Both the position numbers and the translations under genes were made by a program. A stretch of DNA of 64,000 nt from positions 62,001 through 126,000 of the forward strand of contig NZ_JPKR02000003.1 in the NCBI RefSeq assembly GCF_000757425.2, in the 5' to 3' direction. The DNA comes from Tatumella morbirosei (GTDB lineage: Bacteria; Pseudomonadota; Gammaproteobacteria; Enterobacterales; Enterobacteriaceae). This document shows, piece after piece, positions 1-10,155 of the stretch; within the stretch, counting starts at the first letter, position 1, and every line of letters begins with the position of its first letter. The notes beneath the pieces were generated by a model, which had not been told where the DNA came from, did no database searches, and worked only from the letters and a program-made list of their open reading frames with translations.

Positions 1-1
1 G

Positions 2-535
2 GAACGCTCTCCGTTCTGGGACAGTGTCGGGCGTCATTTTTTTTCTATGGAATTTAGCCGGGCCGATTTCCTCAGCGGAACGGGACATAAGGCGTTTATT
101 GCCGAGTTAATGCCTAAACATCCGCTGTACGTTCACTACCTGACACCAGAAGCCCGCGAAGTTATCGGACAGGTACATCCTCATACCGCTCCAGCCCGTT
201 CGATGCTGGAAGCGGAAGGTTTTCGTTACCGCAATTATGTCGATATCTTCGATGGCGGTCCGACACTTGAATGCGACCTGAATGAGATTCGTTCAATCCG
301 TGAAAGCCGGCTGACAGCCGTTACCCTCGAAAAATCCAATGCTGACGGACCGCTGTGCCTGGTCGCGAATCAGGATTATCACAATTTCAGGGCAATGCTA
401 ATACCCGCTGACCCGAGGGCAGAATCCGTATCACTCACTGCGGCTCAGGCCGAATATTTAAAGACAGACGCCGGAGAAACGCTGCGTATTGTCAGTCTCA
501 GTGCAAAGGAAAACAGCAATGACTCTAATGATTAA
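2..535 (+). CDS. astA: Arginine N-succinyltransferase, C-terminal half (5' end outside window)
   Basis: The first step of the arginine succinyltransferase (AST) pathway transfers succinyl from succinyl-CoA to arginine in the cytoplasm. Only the last 177 codons are present. The reading frame is open to the window edge and starts with residues resembling the AstA motif [14 protein letters not shown], so the ATG at 47 is internal, not the start. The family is about 340 residues, so roughly half is missing. The stop overlaps the start of astD by 17 bases, as expected for a tightly coupled operon. The upstream operon promoter and astC lie outside the window. Confidence 0.93.
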   Translation, partial: ERSPFWDSVGRHFFSMEFSRADFLSGTGHKAFIAELMPKHPLYVHYLTPEAREVIGQVHPHTAPARSMLEAEGFRYRNYVDIFDGGPTLECDLNEIRSIRESRLTAVTLEKSNADGPLCLVANQDYHNFRAMLIPADPRAESVSLTAAQAEYLKTDAGETLRIVSLSAKENSNDSND

Positions 536-1979
536 TGGCCAGTGGCAGGAAGGGCTGGGACCGCTCCTGACTAAGTATGATCCGGTCAGCGGGCAGCCTG
601 TCTGGCAAGGCAGCACTGCAACCCAGCAGGATGTCACTGCCGCCAGTCAGGCGGCTACGCGGGCCTTCCGTAACTGGTCACGCCGCAGTTTTTCCGACCG
701 TCTGGCACTGGTGATGGAGTTTGGCCGGCAACTGACAGAAAACAAGACAGCGCTGGCTGAAGTGATCAGTCGTGAAACGGGTAAGCCACTGTGGGAATCA
801 CTCACTGAAGTGACTTCTATGATCAATAAAATCGCTATTTCTGAACAGTCATGGCATCAACGCACCGGCACTTCACAACAGGGGAGTAACAGCCTGCGCC
901 ACCGGCCACATGGTGTTATGGCGGTCTTCGGACCCTATAACTTTCCCGGGCACTTGCCTAACGGGCATATTGTGCCTGCGTTGCTGGCCGGTAATACCGT
1001 GGTATTTAAACCCAGCGAACTGACTCCGGCGACCGCTGAGTTGACCACAGAACTGTGGTTAAAAGCCGGTCTGCCGGCCGGGGTCATTAACCTGTTACAG
1101 GGGGGGAAGGAGACGGGCCAGGCGTTGCTGGCTGACCCGTCACTGGCCGGAGTGTTGTTTACCGGTAGCGCGGCGACGGGTTACCACATTCATCGCCAGT
1201 TTGCCGGTCGTCCGGAAGTGATGCTGGCGCTGGAAATGGGTGGAAACAATGCCTTAATTGTGGACGAGCCAGAAAAAACGGATGCGGCCGTAAATCTGAC
1301 TATCCAGTCAGCCTTTATTAGTGCGGGGCAGCGCTGTACCTGTGCCCGCCGTTTACTGGTCAGGCGTGGTGAAGCCGGTGACACGTTCCTGCAACGGCTG
1401 GCCGAAGTCGCGGGGAAAATTGTCCCTGCGCCGTGGGATGCAAGTCCGGCGCCGTTTATGGGAGGAGTGATCTCTCCCCATGCTGCTGAGCTTATCTGGC
1501 AGCACTGGAACAAATTAACCGCGGAGGGGGCGAAAGTGCTACTGGAAATGCGCTGGCCGGACAAGGCATCTGCGCTGCTTACTCCCGGTATTATCGATAT
1601 TACAAATCTGCCACCTCAGCCTGACGAGGAAGTGTTTGGTCCATTGCTGAACGTGATTCGTTATGACGATTTCGACCAGGCGATCACCATAGCCAATCAG
1701 ACCCGTTACGGCCTGTCTTGCGGGTTGATCTCTCGTGATCGTCAGAAATTCGATCAACTATTGAATGAAGCTCATGCAGGAATCGTTAACTGGAATAAAC
1801 CCCTGACCGGGGCGGCCAGTAACGCACCGTTTGGGGGGGTGGGTGCCTCCGGCAACCACCGGCCGGGCGCCTGGTATGCCGCCGACTATTGTGCCTGGCC
1901 TATGGCTTCGATGGAAAGTGATCAACTGGTCATGCCAGAGCAACTTTCTCCCGGCCTGGATTTTTCTACCTCAGATTAA
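519..1979 (+). CDS. astD: N-succinylglutamate 5-semialdehyde dehydrogenase
   Basis: This NAD-dependent aldehyde dehydrogenase oxidises succinylglutamate semialdehyde to succinylglutamate, the fourth AST step. It has 486 residues, close to the E. coli length of about 492. The ALDH signatures are visible: general-base glutamate in LEMGGN (about residue 239) and catalytic cysteine in GQRCT (about residue 273). The ATG at 519, preceded by AAAGGA, gives the family N-terminus MTLMINGQW; a longer TTG-started frame from 489 is less likely. It overlaps astA by 17 bases and is followed 17 bases later by astB. Confidence 0.95.
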   Translation: MTLMINGQWQEGLGPLLTKYDPVSGQPVWQGSTATQQDVTAASQAATRAFRNWSRRSFSDRLALVMEFGRQLTENKTALAEVISRETGKPLWESLTEVTSMINKIAISEQSWHQRTGTSQQGSNSLRHRPHGVMAVFGPYNFPGHLPNGHIVPALLAGNTVVFKPSELTPATAELTTELWLKAGLPAGVINLLQGGKETGQALLADPSLAGVLFTGSAATGYHIHRQFAGRPEVMLALEMGGNNALIVDEPEKTDAAVNLTIQSAFISAGQRCTCARRLLVRRGEAGDTFLQRLAEVAGKIVPAPWDASPAPFMGGVISPHAAELIWQHWNKLTAEGAKVLLEMRWPDKASALLTPGIIDITNLPPQPDEEVFGPLLNVIRYDDFDQAITIANQTRYGLSCGLISRDRQKFDQLLNEAHAGIVNWNKPLTGAASNAPFGGVGASGNHRPGAWYAADYCAWPMASMESDQLVMPEQLSPGLDFSTSD

Positions 1980-1996
1980 CAGAGAGCTGTATCAGC

Positions 1997-3331
1997 ATGG
2001 ATATTCAGAAAGCAGAAGCGAATTTTGATGGTCTGGTCGGCCTGACCCACCATTACGCCGGACTCTCATTTGGAAATGAGGCTTCGGCACGTAATCAGTT
2101 TCAGCCCTCGAACCCGCTTAAAGCGGTAAAGCAGGGCCTGGCAAAAATGAAAGCGCTGGCAGACCAGGGCTTTGTCCAGGGAGTGATCCCGCCACTGTCC
2201 CGGCCGAATGTCGGATTATTGCGGCAACTGGGTTTTTCCGGCAATGATCAGCAGGTATTACACAAAGCATTGCAGCAGGCGCCGGATTTACTGTCTGCCG
2301 CCTGTTCGGCGTCGTCAATGTGGGTGGCAAATTCCTCCACTGTCAGCCCTTCCACCGATACGGCGGATGCAAAGGTACATTTCACGGTCGCCAACCTGAA
2401 CAACAAGTTGCACCGGATGAGTGAAGCTACCGGAACGACCCGGCTGCTGCGGTCGATATTCACAGACCCTCAGCATTTTACAGTTCATGAAGCGTTGCCA
2501 CAGATTGCCTGTTTTGGTGATGAAGGTGCCGCGAATCATAACCGGTTGTGTGCCGCAGATGGATCTTCACCGCTGGAGTTATTTGTGTATGGCCGGGATG
2601 AACGTTTCCCCGGACAGGGGCCGGTACGTTATCCGGCCAGGCAGACATTACAGGCCAGTGAGGCGGTCGCCCGGTTGCATCAACTGGATCCTGACAGAAC
2701 ACTGTTTGTACAACAGACCCCGGCAGTGATAGACCAGGGAGTGTTTCACAATGATGTGATAGCGGTCAGTCACCGCCAGGTCCTGTTTTGTCACGAACTG
2801 GCTTTTGTGGACCAGCAGCAGTTGTTTGCAAAAATTCGTGAGCGGTTACCGGATTTTATCCCAGTGGTCGTCCCGGAACAGCGGGTATCTGTCAGCGATG
2901 CCGTGAATACCTACCTGTTTAACAGTCAGCTACTGAGCCGCAGCGATGGCTCTATGACGTTGATTCTGCCACAGGAAGCAGAACAACATCATGAAGTGTG
3001 GCGCTATCTGCAACAGGTGCTGGCTGAAGATAATCCGGTAGCAGACCTGCAGGTGTTTGATCTGCGTGAAAGTATGCGTAACGGGGGAGGCCCTGCCTGC
3101 CTGCGCTTAAGGGTGGCACTCACTCCGCAGGAGTTACAGGCCGTTAATCCTGCGGTACTGATGAACGATCAACTGTTTGCGCAACTTAACCAGTGGGCCG
3201 AAAAATATTATCGCGACCGGTTGACCGTGGAAGATCTGGCGGATCCTCAGCTACTGAGCGAAAATAACCATGCACTGGATGATTTAACGAAACTGTTAAA
3301 CCTTGGCAGTGTCTATGAGTTTCAGCGCTAA
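1997..3331 (+). CDS. astB: N-succinylarginine dihydrolase
   Basis: Hydrolyses succinylarginine to succinylornithine, two ammonia and CO2 (second AST step). Its 444 residues match the family length (447 in E. coli). The N-terminus contains the conserved block [19 protein letters not shown]. Cys368, in [11 protein letters not shown] near the C-terminus, fits the catalytic cysteine of this amidinotransferase-fold family. It lies between astD and astE on the same strand with short gaps, so it is almost certainly co-transcribed. Confidence 0.96.
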   Translation: MDIQKAEANFDGLVGLTHHYAGLSFGNEASARNQFQPSNPLKAVKQGLAKMKALADQGFVQGVIPPLSRPNVGLLRQLGFSGNDQQVLHKALQQAPDLLSAACSASSMWVANSSTVSPSTDTADAKVHFTVANLNNKLHRMSEATGTTRLLRSIFTDPQHFTVHEALPQIACFGDEGAANHNRLCAADGSSPLELFVYGRDERFPGQGPVRYPARQTLQASEAVARLHQLDPDRTLFVQQTPAVIDQGVFHNDVIAVSHRQVLFCHELAFVDQQQLFAKIRERLPDFIPVVVPEQRVSVSDAVNTYLFNSQLLSRSDGSMTLILPQEAEQHHEVWRYLQQVLAEDNPVADLQVFDLRESMRNGGGPACLRLRVALTPQELQAVNPAVLMNDQLFAQLNQWAEKYYRDRLTVEDLADPQLLSENNHALDDLTKLLNLGSVYEFQR

Positions 3332-3355
3332 GTCTACAGGAATGGAAACAGTCAA

Positions 3356-4345
3356 ATGATGAATGATTATCTGCAACATGTGTTATCCGGGGAATCTTCG
3401 GATTTGTCAGAGGGTAAAAATGAGTTTCTCAGCTGGCGTGAAACCGGCGAGGGCATTCTGGAACTGACACCGTCCGGCGCTGTTGCAGCTAACTCACTGG
3501 TGGTATCGGCAGGGATACATGGTAACGAAACTGCCCCGGTAGAAATACTTAACCCGATTGTCAGCCAGTTACTGGCCGGAAAACGCCCCCTGACCAGCAG
3601 ACTGCTGGTAATTTATGGTAATCCTGCTGCACTGCGGGCCGGTACCCGCTTTACCCACTATGATCTTAACCGGCTTTTTTCCAGTGGCTGGAAGACGATA
3701 GCTCCCTGTTACGAATCGCGGCGTGCCAGTGAATTAGAGCAGGCCGTACAAGGGTTTATGGCTGGCGCGACAGAGACAGAAAGTAGTCGCCGCTGGCATC
3801 TCGATTTACATACTGCCATTCGTGGTTCGCTGTTTCAAAAATTCGGGTTGTTGCCGGTGAGCCCTCACCCGTGGGGCGAACCGTTTCTGGACTGGCTGAA
3901 TCGGGCAGGAGCTGAAGCGCTGGTTTTTCACCGCTCACCGGGCGGTACATTTACCCATTTCAGCTGTAATGCACTGCAGATGGAAAGTTGCACCCTGGAA
4001 CTCGGTAAGGCACTCCCTTTTGGTCGTAATACCTTATCTGACTTCACACAGACACAGCAGGCGCTGCTGGCACTGATCTGTGGTGATACGATACTGCCAG
4101 ACGCACCGGTAGTACCGGCAAAACACTTCCGCGTTGCGCAACAAATTACCCGGTTAAGTGATGAGTTCCGGTTGCATATGGCCGACAGTACTCTGAACTT
4201 CACTGAGTTTCCTGCCGGAACGTTGCTGGCGGAAGACAGTGAGCAGCAATACCGGGTGGAAAACCCCGCGGGAGAAAGGGTACTTTTCCCGAATCCGCGG
4301 GTGGCTCATGGCTTGCGGGCAGGACTGATGCTGGTCGAACAGTAG
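3356..4345 (+). CDS. astE: Succinylglutamate desuccinylase
   Basis: This zinc carboxypeptidase-like hydrolase releases glutamate and succinate in the last AST step. It has 329 residues (E. coli about 322). The zinc-binding HxxE is His55/Glu58 in GIHGNETAP, with a further metal/active-site block DLHTAIRG and a C-terminal LELGKALPFG. The protein could start at either of two adjacent ATGs (3356 or 3359) after AGGAATGGA. It is the last gene of the operon; a weak hairpin (about 4362-4396) follows with no T-run. Confidence 0.95.
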   Translation: MMNDYLQHVLSGESSDLSEGKNEFLSWRETGEGILELTPSGAVAANSLVVSAGIHGNETAPVEILNPIVSQLLAGKRPLTSRLLVIYGNPAALRAGTRFTHYDLNRLFSSGWKTIAPCYESRRASELEQAVQGFMAGATETESSRRWHLDLHTAIRGSLFQKFGLLPVSPHPWGEPFLDWLNRAGAEALVFHRSPGGTFTHFSCNALQMESCTLELGKALPFGRNTLSDFTQTQQALLALICGDTILPDAPVVPAKHFRVAQQITRLSDEFRLHMADSTLNFTEFPAGTLLAEDSEQQYRVENPAGERVLFPNPRVAHGLRAGLMLVEQ

Positions 4346-4602
4346 TCACCGTCATCTTCGGCGTTCCTGCTTTCAGGCCGGAACGTCGCTGTCTCCACAA
4401 TCAGTTCATTATCTGACGACAGGTAACGGCTCTTTTCACCTCAGTGTCACTTCATTCATGATTTCTCCATGATCGCTTTGATTTTAGCTTTTTCGTTTTC
4501 AGTGATTTACGCAGTTACTGAGTAATTGACGTTGTTGCGGGTAGACTTTATCTCAACGGCGACAGTGTCGTCAGATAATGAAAAACAGTAAGGATAAAAT
4601 CT

Positions 4603-5091
4603 ATGCGTAAACTCACTTCACTGATTCTGGCTTCATCTCTGGCTTTTGGAGCCGCCTCGGTTGTCCATGCTGAAGCCGACAATTTAACGCCACCACCGGC
4701 AGCCGCAGAACAACATAAGCATCCGCATAACGAAAGAGGCCATGGGCCAATGATGTTTAAAGGTCTGAAGCTGACTGAAGCTCAGAAACAACAGATTCAC
4801 GAGATTCTGAAAGCCAGCCGCGATCAGATGCAGCGTCCGACCGTTGAGCAGCGCCGTGCAGCTCATGCGATTATTGCTTCAGACAGCTTTGACCGCAGCA
4901 AAGCCGAAGCAGAAGCGGCTCAGATGACCGCCAATGCCAAAGACCGTGCGTTACAGAGACTGGAAATGGAAAACAAACTGTATAACGTACTGACTGCCGA
5001 TCAGAAAAAGCAGTACAACGCGAATTTTGAGAAGCATCTGACAGAAAAACCAGCAAAGGGCGGGCATCATCAGCCTCGTAACGCCGACTGA
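4603..5091 (+). CDS. spy: Periplasmic chaperone Spy
   Basis: Spy is an ATP-independent periplasmic chaperone induced by envelope stress. It has 162 residues with a signal peptide cleaved after VHA (about residue 23), a His-rich linker, and the two LTxxQ motifs that mark the Spy/CpxP family (LTEAQKQQ and LTADQKKQ). It follows astE as in E. coli. In E. coli spy is under Cpx and Bae control; no convincing CpxR box was seen in the 257-base upstream gap. A strong hairpin terminator follows at 5120-5173. Confidence 0.92.
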   Translation: MRKLTSLILASSLAFGAASVVHAEADNLTPPPAAAEQHKHPHNERGHGPMMFKGLKLTEAQKQQIHEILKASRDQMQRPTVEQRRAAHAIIASDSFDRSKAEAEAAQMTANAKDRALQRLEMENKLYNVLTADQKKQYNANFEKHLTEKPAKGGHHQPRNAD

Positions 5092-5119
5092 ATTATGACC
5101 TGGCGTTAAATGTATTGAG

Positions 5120-5173
5120 ACCGCCGTCGCGGCTGACGACTGCTAATGCCCGTCAGCCGCACCGGCGGTTTTG
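5120..5173 (+). terminator. Intrinsic terminator of spy
   Basis: The two arms ACCGCCG-tcg-CGGCTGACG and CGTCAGCCG-cac-CGGCGGT form a long stem with one internal 3x3 mismatch. It is followed by TTTTG, 29 bases after the spy stop. Confidence 0.8.
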
Positions 5174-5206
5174 CCTGCCCGTCTCTCTGGGCAGCGGATA
5201 GAGCTG

Positions 5207-6037
5207 TCAGGCTTTTTTCCAGAAATCATCAAACACCGTAATCGGAGGCTGACGCTTATGTTCAGTCTTCAGATACCAGCCTTCAATGGTTCTCGCGGCC
5301 GCTGGATCGATATTTTTGCCTTCCAGATAATCATCAATCTGCTGATAAGTGACACCCAGTGCAACTTCATCCTGTAAACCCGGACGCCCGTCTTCCAGGT
5401 CTGCGGTAGGATGTTTCAGATACAGATGCTCCGGGCAGCCAAGGGCTTTGAGCAATTGTTTACCCTGACCTTTATTCAGTCGGAAAATTGGATTGATATC
5501 GGTGCCGCCATCTCCGTATTTGGTAAAGAACCCGGTGACTGCCTCAGCTGCGTGGTCGGTACCCACCACCACTCCTGCGGTCATTCCGGCGATGCTGTAT
5601 TGTGTTTTCATTCGTTCGCGGGCTTTATCATTGCCGCGAACAAAATCAGACAACATAATACCGGCGTCTTTCAGCGCCGCTTCGCTGGCCAGGACTGCCT
5701 GACGAATATTCACTGTCAGAGTCCGGTCGGGCTGAATAAATGCCAGAGCATCCTGACAATCCTGTTCATCTGCCTGCGCACCGTAGGGCAGGCGTACGGC
5801 GATAAAACAGTAGTCGTTGTTACCTGTCTCTGCGCGCAATTCTGAAATTGCGGTCTGGCAAAGTTTACCAGTGAGCGTTGAGTCCTGTCCGCCGCTTATC
5901 CCTAACACCAGACTTTTTAGTCCGGGATAGGTTTTCAGGTAGGCTTTCAGGAAATCCACACTGGTGCGGATTTCCTGTTGAACATCAATCACCGGCTTGA
6001 CACCCAGTGCCCGGATAATTTCCTGTTGTAATGCCAT
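5207..6037 (-). CDS. nadE: NH3-dependent NAD(+) synthetase
   Basis: Amidates deamido-NAD to NAD using ammonia and ATP, the last step of NAD synthesis. It has 276 residues (E. coli 275). The PP-loop ATP-binding signature SGGQDS is at residues 48-53, and there is no N-terminal glutaminase domain, which places it in the ammonia-dependent class. The ATG at 6037 follows GAGGAAACTTGT on the minus strand. It converges with spy; ves and cho, which separate the two in E. coli, are absent. Confidence 0.96.
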   Translation of the reverse strand: MALQQEIIRALGVKPVIDVQQEIRTSVDFLKAYLKTYPGLKSLVLGISGGQDSTLTGKLCQTAISELRAETGNNDYCFIAVRLPYGAQADEQDCQDALAFIQPDRTLTVNIRQAVLASEAALKDAGIMLSDFVRGNDKARERMKTQYSIAGMTAGVVVGTDHAAEAVTGFFTKYGDGGTDINPIFRLNKGQGKQLLKALGCPEHLYLKHPTADLEDGRPGLQDEVALGVTYQQIDDYLEGKNIDPAAARTIEGWYLKTEHKRQPPITVFDDFWKKA

Positions 6038-6140
6038 ACAAGTTTCCTCAGCTCAAAAGCGGTCTGTCAGACCGCCGTGTCACAATATCAATTTGTCAGA
6101 TAAGTTTACTCCGCCAGATCGCTCAGCGCAGCAAGGACGA

Positions 6141-7337
6141 TTATTTTGTCTGCGGAACAGGTCGTCTGGCGACAAAGATAAACATCAGTATTGCCATCAC
6201 AAAGCAGCCAAATATCGTTGCTGTCATACTAAACACCGATGTGCCGCCGATTCCGGTGACCGGGACGCTCAGCGAGCCTAAAGTAAACATGGTTACCCCA
6301 ATCACGGCGGAGGCGCTGCCGGCTCGCTTTCCCTGGCTTTGCATGGCCAGCGAGGACGCGGTGGTGGAGATAACCGCATTACTGGCAATACTAAAGAACA
6401 GCGCCAGCAGCACCACCGGTAAAGGCGCATGACTAAGTCCGGCAATAAACAGGCACAGAGAGGCCACAAAGGCCAGGGTCAGACCTCCTTTCAGAACAGA
6501 ATACTCGCCGAAATGACGGCTAAGCCGGGCACTGGTCTGTGATGCAATAATCAGTCCAAGACCATTAAGTGCAAAACACAGGCTAAAGGTCTGAGGAGTC
6601 ATGTCGTAGAGCTGTTGCAAAACAAAGGGCGACGACCCGATATAGGCAAACATTCCCGCCATCATAAAGCCCTGGGTCAGACAGAAACCCATAAATGACC
6701 GATGGGTAATGACCTGTCCGAGTGCAGCCCAGGCAGAGAGTATGGACCCCTGACTGCGGCGCTCGTGGCTCAGAGATTCGTGAATCCGTAACCGGGAAAG
6801 AATGAACAGCAGTACCGAAATACCCGCCAGTACCAGGAAGATGCCACGCCAGTTCATAATGCTCATCAACGAGCCACCAATCACCGGTGCCGCGATTGGG
6901 GCAACACCATTCACCAGCATCAGCAGTGCAAAGAAACGGGTGAGTTCATGGCCCTGATACATATCCCGGGCAATCGCGCGCGATAACACAGCTCCGCCAG
7001 CTCCCCCCAGTCCCTGGAATAGCCTTGCCACCAGTAACTGGTCAATATTTTGTGCCAGTGAGCAACCTACGGAAGCCAGAAACAGCACCAGCAGTGACAG
7101 GGCCAGCGGGCCGGTACGGCCATATTTATCACTCATGGGGCCGAACAGTAACTGTCCCAGCCCGAGGCCGAGCAGTCCGGCGGTGAGACTCAACTGAGCG
7201 ACAGCGGTAGTGATATGCAATGATCCCGAGAGTTGCGGTAACGCCGGAAGATACAAATCAATACACAACGGGCCCAGACCGGCCATCAGGCCGAGGGTTA
7301 TAGCAAATGCGATACGATGGGGGGGAGCTTTGGACAT
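6141..7337 (-). CDS. Bcr/CflA-type multidrug efflux transporter (MFS, DHA1)
   Basis: A 398-residue inner-membrane proton antiporter with about 12 predicted membrane segments. The N-terminus GPLCIDLYLPALPQL is the DHA1 motif D1, and MFS motif A is visible as LLFGPMSDKYGR (about residues 64-75). Length and motifs fit the Bcr/CflA subfamily, which exports drugs such as bicyclomycin or, in some members, amino acids. The substrate cannot be read from sequence. It is preceded by GAGGAAAA and follows the same strand as nadE, 103 bases upstream. It is not found at this spot in E. coli. Confidence 0.85.
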   Translation of the reverse strand: MSKAPPHRIAFAITLGLMAGLGPLCIDLYLPALPQLSGSLHITTAVAQLSLTAGLLGLGLGQLLFGPMSDKYGRTGPLALSLLVLFLASVGCSLAQNIDQLLVARLFQGLGGAGGAVLSRAIARDMYQGHELTRFFALLMLVNGVAPIAAPVIGGSLMSIMNWRGIFLVLAGISVLLFILSRLRIHESLSHERRSQGSILSAWAALGQVITHRSFMGFCLTQGFMMAGMFAYIGSSPFVLQQLYDMTPQTFSLCFALNGLGLIIASQTSARLSRHFGEYSVLKGGLTLAFVASLCLFIAGLSHAPLPVVLLALFFSIASNAVISTTASSLAMQSQGKRAGSASAVIGVTMFTLGSLSVPVTGIGGTSVFSMTATIFGCFVMAILMFIFVARRPVPQTK

Positions 7338-7514
7338 TTTTCCTCTGAAAGTAAACTAACTAATAGTCACGGGCGAAATTTATAAGTTTGAAAATTAATA
7401 TATTTATTCTTTTTGTTGTGCCGCAACGCTGCTGGTTGGGCTTTAACGGATGTGAGGATATCGGTTTATAAATCATCCGTCCATTCTAACCATTTGTTTT
7501 TTCATCATTAGCGA

Positions 7515-7524
7515 CTACACTTAA
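7515..7524 (+). promoter_or_regulatory. Sigma-S-type -10 element of osmE
   Basis: CTACACTTAA closely matches the extended -10 preferred by RpoS (C-TAYACTTAA). It lies about 63 bases upstream of the osmE start. E. coli osmE is known to be RpoS-dependent, so this is the likely promoter. No -35 element is evident, as is usual for RpoS promoters. Confidence 0.65.
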
Positions 7525-7586
7525 ATTTATCCACTGAATATCACAGAGGATATTTCTTGTGTATTACAATTACAGTGAGGTAAATA

Positions 7587-7925
7587 ATGCATAAAATCAC
7601 CGGATTTCTGGCTGCCGGTCTGGCTCTGGCGGTGCTTTCTGGCTGTACTACCTACCATCAGGCAGAAAGTTACGTCACCCAGCCTGTCGTAAAAAATGTC
7701 AAAAAAGGCATGACCCGTGAACAAGTTCGTCAGATAGGCGGCCGTCCGGCGTCATCGATCACTATGATCCATGCCCGTGGTACCTGCGATACCTACATTA
7801 TTGGTGAGAACAACGGCAAGCCGCTGACCTATTTCGTCAGCTTCAATGATACCGGACACGTAATGAATTACGGTTTCCAGAGCTGTGCCGAATATGATAC
7901 GGATCCACAGGCCCCTCAGAGCTGA
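7587..7925 (+). CDS. osmE: Osmotically inducible lipoprotein OsmE
   Basis: A 112-residue outer-membrane-type lipoprotein. The lipobox LSGC places the lipidated cysteine at residue 20. The rest is a single SmpA/OmlA (BamE-like) domain with the family blocks VKKGMTREQV, MIHARGTC and DTGHVMNYG. It is closely similar to E. coli OsmE (112 residues) and in the same relative place, beside nadE. The ATG follows a GTGAGG ribosome-binding site. Confidence 0.95.
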   Translation: MHKITGFLAAGLALAVLSGCTTYHQAESYVTQPVVKNVKKGMTREQVRQIGGRPASSITMIHARGTCDTYIIGENNGKPLTYFVSFNDTGHVMNYGFQSCAEYDTDPQAPQS

Positions 7926-7952
7926 TTATCTGTAACAAATGCGCGTAAGTAA

Positions 7953-7973
7953 AAGGCCAGCATTGCTGGCCTT
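7953..7973. terminator. Bidirectional terminator between osmE and the Gly-rich gene
   Basis: The perfect palindrome AAGGCCAGC-att-GCTGGCCTT has TTATT on the plus side and TTTTAC on the minus side. It separates two convergent genes. Confidence 0.75.
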
Positions 7974-7980
7974 ATTCATA

Positions 7981-8355
7981 TTAAAGTCCGGCAGGGCGCG
8001 GGACTTCAATGTACTCACCATTAATATCACGCTGATAGTAATGTCCTGCCTGCACGTAGTAGCGTTTTCCGCCATAATCCAGTACCTGAGTACTTTGTGG
8101 GGCACTCTGTGGTGGGGGATTAACGACTACATATTGGTTCCCCTGACGCTGATAGTACTGACCGTTCAGCAGGTAATAGGTCAGGCCGCCAATCAGAACC
8201 CCGGTCGCGAGGTCAGGAAGGAAACTACCGCGACCACCCCAACCCGGGCCGCCATGACCCCAGCCTGGTCCGCCGCCACCGAAGCCCGGATGTGCCATGG
8301 CAACACCTGGCAGAACCAGGCTTAACGCCAGCAAAGGTGCGATAACTTTTTTCAT
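7981..8355 (-). CDS. Exported Gly-rich protein with YY-rich repeats, function unknown
   Basis: 124 residues. A cleavable signal peptide ends at AMA (about residue 21). It is followed by a Gly/Pro/Trp-rich stretch, a hydrophobic segment (DLATGVLIGGLTYYLL, residues 48-63), and two similar modules containing YYQRQGNQYVVV and YYVQAGHYYQRDINGEYIEV. The tyrosine-rich modules recall the DUF6515-type family of periplasmic proteins, but I cannot confirm this. It converges on osmE. It probably resides in the periplasm or is anchored in the inner membrane. Confidence 0.7.
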   Translation of the reverse strand: MKKVIAPLLALSLVLPGVAMAHPGFGGGGPGWGHGGPGWGGRGSFLPDLATGVLIGGLTYYLLNGQYYQRQGNQYVVVNPPPQSAPQSTQVLDYGGKRYYVQAGHYYQRDINGEYIEVPRPAGL

Positions 8356-8581
8356 GTTTCATCTCCAACTAAAGCATGGTGAAGTTATAGCGTTGCCATT
8401 TAAAAACTCAAGTGTCGTGGGGCTGAATTTTCCTCCCATTACACTACTTAACGCTTTCTTTACGGCCTGTCACGCCCTGTCATTCCTGACCATCGAATAT
8501 CGCTCTTTGCCACAATGGCGGATACCCGTGCTGTACTGCATAACGGTCAATACCATTAAAACGGGCCTGGTAATCTGCTGA

Positions 8582-9166
8582 TTACTGTAATGACAGACCG
8601 ATCTGCTTTTGCCATGACTCCGCAGTAGTATAGAGTTGCCGGCCAGCCGTGCTGATAAACTGTTTGGTCAGTTGGCCAGGTAAGCATACTGCGCACATGA
8701 CCAGTGAAATACAGAATATCCGCTCCAGCTGATTATTTTTTTGAGAGCGCAGGAGTGGCAGGCAGAAGCGCCAGCGACAAGGCCAGAGCAGGGGGACGCC
8801 AGCTGGTGTCAGCATATCGGCCACAATATGGCTGAGGTAACCCAAAACCATACCTTGCATGACATCTGCCGGGAGCCACAACACCCCGGGGAATTTAATC
8901 CGCAGTAACCAGATTCCGCCAACAATAGCTATCAGGCTATGGGTAAATCCGCGATGTCCGAACGCTCTGGCTATCGGTTTCGAGATCCAGCGTAGCCGCT
9001 GCCCTAGCAAAGAGCCGGGATGGTCGATATCCGGCAGCAGACAGGTCAGCAATGTCGCCGGAATCAGATGCCACCAGTCAGCCGCGGCGATCACCGGCGT
9101 CAGCTCGCTACGTTTGGCGATTACCGCGCTGGCAAACGCGAAAAGAATGTGGCCTTCGGCCGTCAT
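8582..9166 (-). CDS. ydjM: Inner-membrane metal-dependent hydrolase-like protein YdjM (SOS-inducible)
   Basis: 194 residues of the LexA-regulated membrane-bound hydrolase family (DUF457). Conserved metal-binding-type motifs are DIDHPGS (about residue 46), HRGFTHS (about residue 71) and HIVAD (about residue 112), between hydrophobic segments. The biochemical activity is not established. The E. coli counterpart is a LexA target, and a perfect SOS box sits 25 bases upstream of the start here too. Its neighbour hxpB is the same as in E. coli. Confidence 0.88.
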   Translation of the reverse strand: MTAEGHILFAFASAVIAKRSELTPVIAAADWWHLIPATLLTCLLPDIDHPGSLLGQRLRWISKPIARAFGHRGFTHSLIAIVGGIWLLRIKFPGVLWLPADVMQGMVLGYLSHIVADMLTPAGVPLLWPCRWRFCLPLLRSQKNNQLERIFCISLVMCAVCLPGQLTKQFISTAGRQLYTTAESWQKQIGLSLQ

Positions 9167-9190
9167 GAGATACCTGCAACAACCTGTAAA

Positions 9191-9206
9191 CTGTCAATGC
9201 ATACAG
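9191..9206. promoter_or_regulatory. LexA (SOS) box of ydjM
   Basis: CTGT-caatgcat-ACAG is an exact CTGT-N8-ACAG LexA core, flanked by AA and TA. It lies 25-40 bases upstream of the ydjM ATG, where a repressor would block transcription initiation. Confidence 0.85.
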
Positions 9207-9207
9207 T

Positions 9208-9223
9208 ATAGGTATTTATACAG
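9208..9223. promoter_or_regulatory. Possible second, degenerate LexA box
   Basis: ATAG-gtatttat-ACAG keeps one perfect half-site and the AT-rich core, and is placed directly next to the first box. E. coli ydjM also carries two SOS boxes, which makes this more than chance. The left half is poor. Confidence 0.45.
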
Positions 9224-9310
9224 TGAAAGTATATGTGACGCTGTAACAATTATTATCGCAGAACAGCAGGGGGAATAGCGGGGCGGGAAGTGTGTTCTTC
9301 CCGCAAAAGG

Positions 9311-9991
9311 TTATGGATGCGTCGGGACACCGAGTAACTCAGGAGTCAAATCATGTAAGGAGTTAAGACGTGCATTTGCCAGACTCCAGACCGGCAATGT
9401 GGCTTCAGTAGCGGCCGGAACTACCAGAACCCGCATTCTGGCGGCTTTGGCAGCGACCATGCCATTCAGTGAGTCCTCCAGTGCGACACAATGCAGGGGA
9501 TTAACGTTCAGTTCACTGGCGGCATTCAGGTAAACCTGAGGATGAGGCTTACTGTAGGGTAACTTTTCAGCAGAGACCACAACACTGAAAAAATGACGGA
9601 GTGAAAATAAATCCAACACCATTTCAATCAGGGCTAAGGGGGAAGCGGATGCAAGTCCAATTTTCAGTCCCAGCGACTGACAAAGTGTCAGAGCCTCACG
9701 CACTCCGGGCATCAGTGGCTGATGCTGTTGGATTAGCTCCGCCACCCGGACAAAAATTTGCTCTGCGACCCGTTGCTCTGAAATGTGTGTCACCTGACAG
9801 GCTTCGAACCACATGCTGACAACCTGGTCAATACGTAGCCCGGTGGTTTCGGGAAAACTGTCGCGCAGGCTGACATCCACCCCGGCACCAGAAAAAACGT
9901 CTAACTCCGCTTGCTGCCAGAACGGCTCGGTATCAATCAGCAGTCCGTCCATATCAAATATTGCTGCTTTCACCGGGCGTTGATAAGCCAT
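9311..9991 (-). CDS. hxpB: Hexitol/2-deoxyglucose-6-phosphate phosphatase (HAD family)
   Basis: 226-residue cytoplasmic HAD phosphatase similar to E. coli HxpB (YniC). Motif I is DMDGLLIDT with nucleophile Asp13 and acid/base Asp15. Motif II is LASASP, motif III the lysine in KLPYSKPHP, and motif IV EDSLNG. Family members dephosphorylate sugar phosphates such as 2-deoxyglucose-6-phosphate and mannitol-1-phosphate. The start follows GGAGGATAT. A GC-rich hairpin (9283-9304) lies just past the stop, without a T-run. Confidence 0.9.
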   Translation of the reverse strand: MAYQRPVKAAIFDMDGLLIDTEPFWQQAELDVFSGAGVDVSLRDSFPETTGLRIDQVVSMWFEACQVTHISEQRVAEQIFVRVAELIQQHQPLMPGVREALTLCQSLGLKIGLASASPLALIEMVLDLFSLRHFFSVVVSAEKLPYSKPHPQVYLNAASELNVNPLHCVALEDSLNGMVAAKAARMRVLVVPAATEATLPVWSLANARLNSLHDLTPELLGVPTHP

Positions 9992-10155
9992 ATATCCTCC
10001 ATAAGATTAAGTCAGCGCGTGAGGCCGTGACACAGTGTAAAAGGTGTCCGGATTGAGGAAAATTTAATTGAGACAGTTATTGTAACAGGATAAAACAGGA
10101 AAAATAGTCAAGGCACAGGTAGACTTGTACCACGAAACCCGCTTCAGGAGAGAGC

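Noticed and set aside
5411..5845. 144-codon plus-strand frame opposite nadE, rich in Cys and His.
   Set aside because: It is antisense to nadE, and the composition follows from the nadE codons read backwards.
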